A DNA stretch of 64,000 nt, taken from NCBI RefSeq assembly GCF_023278185.1, contig NZ_CP066356.1, forward strand, positions 7,308,001-7,372,000. Reading direction: 5' to 3'. The notes under the pieces are model-generated. The model had not been told where the DNA came from. It saw nothing but the letters and a program-made list of their open reading frames with translations, and searched no databases. Position 1 is the stretch's first letter. Every line of letters begins with the position of its first letter. The DNA is from Bradyrhizobium elkanii USDA 76. GTDB lineage: Bacteria; Pseudomonadota; Alphaproteobacteria; Rhizobiales; Xanthobacteraceae. Positions 19,201 to 25,847 of this stretch are shown here, piece by piece. The position numbers and the translations under genes were made by a program.

Positions 19201-19699
19201 GAGCTCCCAGCCGCGACGCGATGGCGGACGCGCTCATGCCTTCTTCGACGTGGAGCCGCCGGGCGGCAGATCGGGGAAGAAGGAATTCGCGGCCGAACAA
19301 GTCCATTTGGACTTCGCGACGCTCGCGCCGACCGTAATCGATCACCCGGTCGGCGCCGACCGGGGCCGCCTCCGCAGGCCGCGAAGGGTCGGCTGCAAGC
19401 GAGAGGTTTTCCTCACTCGCCCCGCCAAGTTCCATGTGACCCAGTTCATGACCTACGAGGAAAGCGTTTCCGAAATCTTCGCCGGCGTCCTCGTGGAGCA
19501 CGGTCAGCGCATCGGGATCCCACAACGCGAGGGCGCCACGCAGTCGGACGTCGCCCTTCGGCAGCTTTTCGACGACGATGCCACGCCTCTTCGCTTCGGC
19601 GGTCGCGAATTCGTAGGGCTTCCAGGGGTCGGCGCCGCGCGCGACGGCTTCCGAATGGAGCCGTTCCGCGGTCTGACGCGCGAGCTCGATCGAATCCAT
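16283..19699 (-). CDS. ImmA/IrrE-type protease fused to UvrD-like helicase and Fe-S cluster nuclease
   Basis: 1138 residues in three parts. Residues 1-180 form an ImmA/IrrE-like zinc peptidase with HELGH at 84-88 and a downstream Glu-rich helix. Residues about 190-870 are an SF1A UvrD/Rep helicase: LNDEQ Q-motif-like region, Walker A AGPGTGKT (215-222), LTFSNKAAGEL, HILVDEFQDVN, VVGDAKQSIYRFRG, LTVNYRST, LMTIHGSKGLEF and FFVALSRARDRL. The C-terminus is a RecB/AddB-type nuclease region with four cysteines (FERC; RTCPRCPAFFIC) expected to hold an iron-sulfur cluster. Its active-site strand reads VRPDDV then HVRSVRTG, lacking the usual Asp/Glu-x-Lys, so cleavage may be lost. It starts one base after the HTH protein's stop. 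Confidence 0.88.
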   Translation of the reverse strand: MDSIELARQTAERLHSEAVARGADPWKPYEFATAEAKRRGIVVEKLPKGDVRLRGALALWDPDALTVLHEDAGEDFGNAFLVGHELGHMELGGASEENLSLAADPSRPAEAAPVGADRVIDYGRRERREVQMDLFGREFLLPRSAARRLHVEEGMSASAIASRLGAPFGVVAQQLLDGLLLPAVTVDVRPREEKPLNDEQKAAAQHWGSPFLLEAGPGTGKTQTLVGRVEWLLDIKKVPADEILVLTFSNKAAGELADRIAAKQPRAAAAMWIGTFHSFGLDIIRRFYERLDLPPNPRMMDRTEAIDLLSDGFPRLDLTHYQNLWDPSFEISDILAAISRAKDEVADATRYAQLADGMFAAASSPEQIEAAEKCKEVAKVYAFYEALKRERKCLDFGDLVSMPVRLVESDGVVLEHLRGRHRHILVDEFQDVNRASVRLLKAIAGDGANLWVVGDAKQSIYRFRGASSVNVARFGKEDFAGAKRGRLTVNYRSTKEIVDTFVEFASRDMKAAAGDEVGLKAERGRSGVKPQYRAVDVAPDEIVAVAEAIAENRAAGISYRDQAVLCTGNERLGRLASGLESLGVPVLYLGSLFERDEIQELLSLLSMLTDRRAMGLVRVATMPEFRMELSDVGAVIQYLKTADDQPVEWLERIVDISGLSPAGQEALTKLRIAFDGFDSKSDPWSVVAKFLLDRTRIAAGISTSDLMSVRARGVAMWQFMNFARSQPAAAGLPARRLLDRIRRLVLLSDERDLRELPAAARGIDAVRLMTIHGSKGLEFRAVHIPGMNADTLPRSPNHVRGCPPPDGMVEGSQGTGLDVVKAGHVEEQECLFFVALSRARDRLLLYSPTRTVNGRARTRSAFVDRLGGTIESGSVDPRSSLPAPSDDLPVPVGFPTGILLTDHKLGLFERCPRRFLYTHVLDVGGRRTETPFMRMHGAVRAVVEGLIQDESTDPSSAELDDRLANAWDLQGLDDQGYSGDFKLVARQLVAFFVKSRSGYDNQPIAEMRLTVPGGEIVVRPDDVLISRDGRTHVRSVRTGHAGSKDMESVSTAVFVLAAQGSFPGCIVDLVHLSDAAVNAVSMKPKTLASRKAAAGVNFDEIRAGRFPRKESVRTCPRCPAFFICGPVPGGTFEKHFEK

Positions 19700-19700
19700 G

Positions 19701-20285
19701 CTATTCGGACGACGTGTAGATGTCCGCCTTCTGCTCGGGAGTGACGCCGGACGAATCGAGGAGCGCCTCGAACGTCACCTTCTCCGACGAAGCCGGCTTG
19801 GCATCGGCCTTGTAGTTAACGGCGCCTGCCACCGCTGGCGGCAGGGCGAGGTACGCGAGCAGATCGGCGACTGTGATCTGAACGGCGCGAGCGATCCGAG
19901 CCAGAAAGAGCTGAGGCACGGAGGACGCGACCACGAGGCGATCGCGAAACGCGATGAGTACTGACCTGGGAACTCGCAATCTGTCCGCCAAGGCGACGAA
20001 GGAAGCTCCTCGGAATGCGTCGAAGGGATTCGCGGAGCTACGGGTCGCGGCCGGGCCGCCACCTCGCAATTGCTTCAAGGCGCGTTGAAAAGTGTCTTCG
20101 TCCTCGACGGCGTCGGAGATTCCTCGACCTTTGATGCAGAGGCCGAGCGACAAGTCGAGCAGATCCGCGGTGTATTGAGGATAAAGAGTGAGGTAATGAT
20201 CGAGCGTTGACCTGTCATGTGCGGGCTCCATGGAGAATGCGAGGAGCACCTCCTCCAAAGGCATGTCCGGTTTCAAGGTAGTCAT
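19701..20285 (-). CDS. HTH-like regulatory protein coupled to the sigma factor
   Basis: 194 residues. A helical region near 95-150 (ALADRLRVPRSVLIAFRDRL, then FLARIARAVQITVADLLAYL) has the spacing of an XRE-type helix-turn-helix, though degenerate. The N-terminal 60 residues (TLDHYLTLYPQYTADLLDLS) resemble the short segment found on some sigma-factor partners. It overlaps the sigma gene by ATGA and is followed after one base by the ImmA-peptidase fusion. ImmA/IrrE proteases usually cleave an adjacent XRE repressor, so this is the obvious candidate target. It could alternatively be an anti-sigma factor. Function inferred from context. Confidence 0.6.
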   Translation of the reverse strand: MTTLKPDMPLEEVLLAFSMEPAHDRSTLDHYLTLYPQYTADLLDLSLGLCIKGRGISDAVEDEDTFQRALKQLRGGGPAATRSSANPFDAFRGASFVALADRLRVPRSVLIAFRDRLVVASSVPQLFLARIARAVQITVADLLAYLALPPAVAGAVNYKADAKPASSEKVTFEALLDSSGVTPEQKADIYTSSE

Positions 20286-21082
20286 GTCTCTTCCTCGTCA
20301 AGTGCCTGCCGGAGCACCTCGAACGCCCTCTTTCTGCGATTTCGCACGGTCTTCTCGGCACATCCGAGAATGCTGACGATATCGCGGACCCCATGCTCCT
20401 TCGATTCGATCGGATAGCCCTTCAGCAGCAACACCACGACTAGACGTAGCGGCTCCGGTAAGCGTTCAATCGCAGCATACAGCCTCGACCGGTAACCGGG
20501 ATCGTCAAGTTTCGAGTCCGACATCGGATTTTGACCGGCGGCAGCCTTCTCAATCTCGGCATTCAATTCGCTCGTCTCATCGTCGTAGGTCATCGGAACC
20601 GCCCGATTCTCGCGGCGTTGAGCACTCCGCTTCGCCGTCGTCCTCGCAGCCGCTACCGCGTGATCGAAATTGACCTCCAAATAATCGAGCCGTTCCTCGT
20701 AGCCTTGACGATCCAGCATCAAAAGTTCCTCGAACCAGAACATGACGGCCTCACCGGTATCGACTTTAGTCTGAGATTCCAATGAATTTCCTTCCGGCAT
20801 GTGTCCTACTTCAGGTCGTGGCAGCCTCGCCAATACCCGCCGCCTTAGCACCCTGTAGAGAGCTTCAAAGTGGTCATCGGAATTGTCGAACTTGGCCTCC
20901 CTCACCAGGTGAAGCAGGCATTCGGACGGGAGATATCCGAACTCCGTCGGATCCGATACGGAGCATCGATCGACGATCGACGCCCTCGGTTGCGAGAGCA
21001 GCCCGTCAAGGGACGCCTCGATCTCTGGGCGTCTCTGATAAAACGTTCCGTCTGCTTTAGTCTTGCGAAGTGGACGAGGCAT
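20282..21082 (-). CDS. Sigma-70-family RNA polymerase sigma factor (atypical)
   Basis: 266 residues. The C-terminal region 4 is clear: YAAIERLPEPLRLVVVLLL, then VRDIVSILGCAEKTVRNRRK, a helix-turn-helix that would contact the -35 element. The N-terminal two thirds are divergent; a region-2-like segment (MFWFEELLMLDRQGYEERLD) may bind core polymerase. It starts at ATG 21082 with AGG upstream and is the first gene of the minus-strand operon running to about 9.1 kb. A dedicated sigma factor at the head suggests that the operon, or its targets, is switched on by a specific signal. Confidence 0.75.
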   Translation of the reverse strand: MPRPLRKTKADGTFYQRRPEIEASLDGLLSQPRASIVDRCSVSDPTEFGYLPSECLLHLVREAKFDNSDDHFEALYRVLRRRVLARLPRPEVGHMPEGNSLESQTKVDTGEAVMFWFEELLMLDRQGYEERLDYLEVNFDHAVAAARTTAKRSAQRRENRAVPMTYDDETSELNAEIEKAAAGQNPMSDSKLDDPGYRSRLYAAIERLPEPLRLVVVLLLKGYPIESKEHGVRDIVSILGCAEKTVRNRRKRAFEVLRQALDEEET

Positions 21083-21226
21083 GCGCGACTACCTGAAATT
21101 GCCGATCTGGCGTAATGCTCGCGTATAGAGATGGGATCACAGCCGTGCAATCCGATTTTGTGCTAGCCCGGGAGGCTTCTGATTATGCCACACCACTACC
21201 CGTACCAATCGGACGCCGGACCGTTC

Positions 21227-21382
21227 TCAAAGACAAGATCGAGAGCAGCGAATGTTAAGCGCTGCCAAAACCGCCGACTTGCCTGCACCATTCGGACCGA
21301 CAAGGCAGGTGCTCGGCTCGAAAGTAACCGTCTCATCGACGAACGCACGAAAATTCCTTACGCGAACTGAGATGATTTGCAT
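21227..21382 (-). pseudogene. N-terminal fragment of an OLD/RecF-type AAA ATPase
   Basis: MQIISVRVRNFRAFVDETVT leads into a Walker A loop CLVGPNGAGKSAVLAALNI, after which the frame loses similarity (RCSRSCL) and stops. Only the first 45 or so of the several hundred residues of an OLD-type ATPase remain. It is a truncated relic, useful as a marker of past rearrangement just upstream of the sigma-factor operon. Confidence 0.65.
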
Positions 21383-21673
21383 CAAGGCGCTGGTTGCAAC
21401 ATATAAGTACTGCAATCACATAGCACGCAGAGCCATCTGAAATAAGAGTAGCCGTAGAAAACATAACTGATTTTATGTCCGCTTGTGATTGCCTCCGGAC
21501 GGAAGAAGACACGCTCGGCACGCTTCGGACAGACCTTTTTCGTTCATGGCTTCCCGATTCAGCTAGTGCTCATGCAAGTACCTGTGACCTAGCGAACAGC
21601 ATGAGATACCGATAGTGCTCTACGAGAGCGAACGGAGCAAACGTATTGTAAGTGAGACGCTTGGTCCTTTCGT

Positions 21674-21955
21674 ATGCGCCCTGCTTGTTGCCGTGCCGAC
21701 CCGACGCCTTCTCGCGAAAGCGTCGCCAAAGCTTCGATCATCGGCATATCCATAAATATCCCCCATGTCGGAGCGCTGATCTATGATCGGCGGACCAAGT
21801 TGCTCTGGCCTCAGCCTGTATCGCTGGGGCGTTTCTTTCTCGTCATTTCGACCACAATCGAACCGTTGGAGCTGGGTCCTGGGCTCGTCAAGGATCAAGC
21901 TCTGGCACTGGTTGGCGCCATGAAACAGCGTGCGCTTATCGGAGGAGAGCAATAG
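21674..21955 (+). CDS. Doubtful hypothetical protein
   Basis: 93 residues with no known motif. The C-terminal half (SLGRFFLVISTTIEPLELGP) reads more like protein than the first half, so the true start may be internal or the gene decayed. Its only support is the neighbouring small gene at 21958, which begins 2 bases after its stop. Confidence 0.25.
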   Translation: MRPACCRADPTPSRESVAKASIIGISINIPHVGALIYDRRTKLLWPQPVSLGRFFLVISTTIEPLELGPGLVKDQALALVGAMKQRALIGGEQ

Positions 21956-21957
21956 CT

Positions 21958-22089
21958 GTGAACGCCTTAACCGTGGATTGGGAGAAAATCATCGCGGTTC
22001 TCATGATAGCTGCTGGGTCCGTACTCGTGCTTCTCGGCCTGATCGCAAAGAGGCGACGACGGCGTCCAGATGACAGCCAAAAAGAATAG
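21958..22089 (+). CDS. Small single-pass membrane protein
   Basis: A 43-residue frame with a GTG start preceded by GGAGGAGA (21941-21948), one of the best ribosome-binding sites in this stretch. It has one hydrophobic helix (IIAVLMIAAGSVLVLLGLIA) followed by an Arg-rich cytoplasmic tail (KRRRRRP), as in single-pass proteins with the N-terminus outside. No homologue recognised. Confidence 0.45.
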   Translation: MNALTVDWEKIIAVLMIAAGSVLVLLGLIAKRRRRRPDDSQKE

Positions 22090-22338
22090 CAATTGGCCGA
22101 TAGCTCGCGATCCCGGATGGCACCGCTGCCACGCCAGCTCTCGAAGAACCGCTCGGAAACACTCAACAGCTAGCAGGGACTCGGCCGGCTCAGTTGCAAA
22201 CAGCAACGCGCCCGCTTGAAATAAGAGCGCAGTGGCGTTGGCACCAGCCCCAGGAGGCTTGTGCGAGATCCTGGTGAGTCTTCACGAAACGCGCCTAAGG
22301 TTCATCAACATTGAAGGTCGCATGACTACGGGTCCGGC

Positions 22339-22727
22339 TTACAGGGTTGCGTCAGGGGATTTTTCCTGATGGCTCACGTCATCTTCGAAGTATTTTTTCG
22401 CTTTGAGATGGTTCTGCAAGGCAACCGGTCGATACGGGCCGAAGCTCGTGTAGTTGCGTACAGATTTCATAGCAAGCCGTTCGTAGACCGTGTTGTGAAG
22501 TCGCGCCGTATCTGGGACGTCGCGGGCCGCCTTAGACCAATGGAGCGCCCTTCCACCCATGCCGACCAAAACTCATCGTGCATCATTCCATCGGCTGATA
22601 GATAGAGCCGCAGAAGATTCCTATCGACGATGACGCGGCTAGGTTCCAGAACCCTTTCGGTAATAAACTCCACCATCGAGGAGAGCGTGATGTCCGTGCC
22701 GGAGGCGCGCTTCTTTTTGCTGTTCAT
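22339..22727 (-). pseudogene. Hypothetical protein with one frameshift
   Basis: Two overlapping minus-strand frames read as one protein: the first from ATG 22727 (MNSKKKRASGTDITLSSMVE to MMHDEFWSAWVEGRSI), the second continuing KAARDVPDTARLHNTVYERL to EKSPDATL. Adding one G in ATTGGTCTAAG near 22537 gives 129 residues. I recognise no domain. The consistent protein-like composition on both sides of the break supports a real gene. Confidence 0.5.
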
Positions 22728-23361
22728 GAACGCCTGAAGATCCCTTAAGCGTATTTCAAGGTCAGGTCGAAACGAACTTGGACGCGCTGGACCGTCGGGC
22801 GCATCTCCTCAGCCGTACCGCAGCGCGTCCCTCATCTCTTCTGAGGGTAACGATGTGCTGCCTGCCGTCGCGAATTCTTTCCGCCGCGGAGCCATAGCCG
22901 GTTCGGTCATTTGCGCGCGCTAGGTGACTTCAAGATGATCGACAGGTGCGATCAGTTCGCGATCGAGCCGATGCCTGCGAAACCTGCATCTTGGGCCGAA
23001 ATCTGTGTCCTCAGCTCCCACCGATCGGTCGTTCGCCGTCGCCAACGATGCTGCCTCACAGCAGTCAGCGCGCATGGAATGGAGCCAGATCTCCTTGAAT
23101 GATCTTCGAGGTCGGCAGCAGCGACATTCAAATCGCGTTTTTGCCGGGTATAGATGCTTAAATCACTTGGCCAAATCGCCGGCATCTGACGAATGCTCCG
23201 CTTCGATGCTCCCCATTTACGAGCCGCGGGATCTCGGCCGCTCTGCCTATTTCCTCTTACCGGCTTATCCCAATTCCCTATGGACTCCTGGGAAATCCTC
23301 TCGAAATCGGCGAGTAGGATAGCTTATAATCGCGTAACACGGGTACAAGGGGGCGTTCTCG
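22728..23361. other. Intergenic region upstream of the AAA+/radical SAM operon
   Basis: About 630 bases with no supportable gene. It should hold the promoter of the plus-strand four-gene operon starting at 23362. I could not place convincing promoter elements. Confidence 0.4.
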
Positions 23362-25191
23362 TTGCACGACAGATCGGTCGAAAAAGCCAGATGGCTCCGC
23401 GATTTGCGGCGCTTTCTGCCTCTGCGCAGCCAATTCGTGCTCTCGGGCAATACCCGCGACCTTCAGATGCACGAAATTGTTCCGGGCGAGGTGACCGCAG
23501 CGCCCCTATCCAGGGTCTTGCCGGACGTCTTGAAGGCAGCTGGTTACGCCCAGATCGCATGGTTCGATGTTCTGAACGGATTTAGAGATATCGAGCCGGG
23601 GGACGGAAGCTGCCTCACGCGATTGGGTCTGATGCCGACGGGTGGCGCTGCGGCAGGCGGGATCGACCTTCTATCGACGACGCTTGAGCGGCACGTCACC
23701 GCTGAAGGACAACCCTCGGCCCTGATCGTCGACTTTGCCTCCAGACTGGTCGCCCGAAACGACGCCTTATCACCTGCCGAGCACCAGCTTTTCTCCCGGG
23801 CGCTGATCCTCTCTCATGCGGCGCGTGCGCGTCCGGCGGGCGACAAGCGCCTGCCCTTCTTCAATACGGTGGTCTGGATCGTCGACAAGGAGGGCGATCT
23901 GTCCGACTGGTTCCTGATCGGAAACCCGAAGATCAGACACATCCCGATCGGACGACCGGATCATCTTGCGAGAAGAAGCATGATCCGCTCTCTTGTCCGC
24001 GGTCTTCCGGGTGCGCAGGACGCGGAACAATCGGAATTAGAGAAGTGCACTCAAGCATTCGTGGATGAGACCGAAGGCCTTCTGTTACTGGACGTGAGCG
24101 CGGTCGCGCAGCTCGCCCGCAGCGAGGGCGTCCAATTCGATCGGATCGGCGATGCCGTGCGGCGCTTCAAAGTGGGCGTGACCGAGGATCCCTGGCGCAA
24201 GATCAGCCGCGATAAGATCAGCTCGGGCGAAGAATTCGTCAGGCGACGCGTCAAGGGACAGTCTCACGCAGTCACGCATATGCTTGATATCGTCAAGCGC
24301 GCGGTGACCGGGATCGGCCAATCGCCGCGGGGCGGCCGGCCAAGGGGCGTGGTCTTCCTTGCTGGGCCCACCGGCGTCGGCAAAACGGAACTGGCGAAAA
24401 CGATCACGAGCCTGCTGTTCGGCGACGAATCTGCATATATCCGCTTCGACATGTCGGAGTTTAGCGCCGAGCACTCCGATCAGCGGCTGATCGGCGCACC
24501 GCCCGGCTATATCGGATATGACGTCGGAGGCGAGCTTACGAACGCGATCCGCGAAAAGCCCTTCAGCGTCGTCCTGTTCGACGAGATCGAGAAGGCTCAT
24601 CCGAGGATTCTCGACAAATTCCTCCAGGTCCTCGATGACGGCGTCCTGACCTCCGGACGAGGCGATCGCGTCTATTTTTCAGAAGCCTTCATTGTCTTCA
24701 CGTCTAATTTAGGCATCTACGTACCGGGACCGTCCGGCGAAAGAATTGCCGACGTCACGCCCGACGAGACGTTCGAAGCGGTGCGCAGCAAGGTCCGAGG
24801 CGAGATCGAAAGGCACTTCAAACAGGTTCTCAACCGGCCCGAGATATTGAACCGCATCGGAGAGAACGTCATCGTTTTCGACTTCATTCGTCCCGAGGTC
24901 GCAAACGAGATATTCGATCAGATGGTCGACAATTTGCTCAAGGACGTCAATTCGCTCGGCTATGATGTCACGTTGAGCAGCGCTGCCCGGGAGGTGCTTC
25001 GCGGCCTGTGCGTGGCTGATCTTTCGAATGGCGGCCGAGGTATCCGCAACCAGGTGGAATCTCATCTCATCAACCCGCTCTCGCGGGCTCTGTTCGATAA
25101 CGGAGCAGGAGCCGGCCGCAGATACAGGATCGAAAGCGTCCGCCCTGGCCCATCGACGACGATCGAGCTCGTAAGCGAGCCGCCCCCATGA
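23362..25191 (+). CDS. ClpA/ClpB-like AAA+ ATPase with degenerate N-terminal AAA-like domain
   Basis: 609 residues. The start is TTG at 23362, with AAGGGGG at 23347-23353 as ribosome-binding site. Residues 1-270 contain LRSQFVLSGNTRDLQ and ALIVDFASRLV, which look like an AAA domain that has lost its Walker A loop. Residues about 300-600 are a Clp/Hsp100 second-ring domain: Walker A AGPTGVGKTELAKT, the substrate-loop region GAPPGYIGYD, Walker B VVLFDEIEKAHP, sensor IVFTSN, an arginine finger in NRPEILNRIG, and a C-terminal small domain. No ClpP-docking loop was identified. Such unfoldases remodel proteins using ATP. It overlaps the radical-SAM gene by 4 bases and leads the operon. Confidence 0.85.
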   Translation: MHDRSVEKARWLRDLRRFLPLRSQFVLSGNTRDLQMHEIVPGEVTAAPLSRVLPDVLKAAGYAQIAWFDVLNGFRDIEPGDGSCLTRLGLMPTGGAAAGGIDLLSTTLERHVTAEGQPSALIVDFASRLVARNDALSPAEHQLFSRALILSHAARARPAGDKRLPFFNTVVWIVDKEGDLSDWFLIGNPKIRHIPIGRPDHLARRSMIRSLVRGLPGAQDAEQSELEKCTQAFVDETEGLLLLDVSAVAQLARSEGVQFDRIGDAVRRFKVGVTEDPWRKISRDKISSGEEFVRRRVKGQSHAVTHMLDIVKRAVTGIGQSPRGGRPRGVVFLAGPTGVGKTELAKTITSLLFGDESAYIRFDMSEFSAEHSDQRLIGAPPGYIGYDVGGELTNAIREKPFSVVLFDEIEKAHPRILDKFLQVLDDGVLTSGRGDRVYFSEAFIVFTSNLGIYVPGPSGERIADVTPDETFEAVRSKVRGEIERHFKQVLNRPEILNRIGENVIVFDFIRPEVANEIFDQMVDNLLKDVNSLGYDVTLSSAAREVLRGLCVADLSNGGRGIRNQVESHLINPLSRALFDNGAGAGRRYRIESVRPGPSTTIELVSEPPP

Positions 25192-25841
25192 AAAAGATGG
25201 TCAATCTGTCGCGCATCCATTTCCCGGTCACGACGTTGGGTCCCGGCCGACGGATCGGGATCTGGTTTCAAGGTTGTTCGATCCGCTGCCCAGGGTGCAT
25301 CTCCATGGACACTTGGGTGCACGGACGCGGAACGACGGTCGTAGAGGCGGTCGTCGAGGCGGTTTCCCCATGGCTTTCGATAGCCGATGGCATTACGATT
25401 TCGGGTGGAGAGCCTTTCGACCAGCGCGAGGCCTTGTTCGATCTTTTGACAGGCCTGCGAACTCGAACGGACGCCGATATCCTGGTCTTTACCGGGTATT
25501 CTTGGCCCACGATCTGCGATGCGCTCGCGGCCTCACCATCGCTCATCGACGCGATCGTTTCCGGACCGTTCGAGATCGAAGAGGCGCAGACCATGGCGCT
25601 TCGTGGCAGCGACAATCAGGAGCTGCATCTATTGACTCCCTTAGGCCGCGCTCGGTTCGAGAGCTTCGACCGCCCCATCGGCGAAAAAGATCGCGCGTTC
25701 GACGTGATGTTCGACGATAACGGAGACGTCTGGCTTGCGGGCATTCCCGCGCGCGGCGACTTCCGGCGCCTGCAACATATGCTCGAAGGCAGCGGATCGA
25801 CGCTTGGAATTTCGGAAGATACCCGTTTCCCCTCTCTTTAG
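25188..25841 (+). CDS. Radical SAM 4Fe-4S protein, NrdG-like
   Basis: 217 residues. The cluster motif is GCSIRCPGC (Cys30-x3-Cys34-x2-Cys37), and the SAM-binding motif is ITISGGEPFDQ. Short single-domain enzymes of this kind (NrdG, PflA type) bind one [4Fe-4S] cluster, cleave S-adenosylmethionine and usually place a glycyl radical on a partner protein. No glycyl-radical enzyme is nearby, so the substrate must be something else, perhaps a protein of this operon. The start overlaps the AAA+ gene stop (ATGA) and the next gene follows after 6 bases. The last 60 residues extend beyond NrdG and may be partner-specific. Confidence 0.85.
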   Translation: MKKMVNLSRIHFPVTTLGPGRRIGIWFQGCSIRCPGCISMDTWVHGRGTTVVEAVVEAVSPWLSIADGITISGGEPFDQREALFDLLTGLRTRTDADILVFTGYSWPTICDALAASPSLIDAIVSGPFEIEEAQTMALRGSDNQELHLLTPLGRARFESFDRPIGEKDRAFDVMFDDNGDVWLAGIPARGDFRRLQHMLEGSGSTLGISEDTRFPSL

Positions 25842-25847
25842 AATTTA

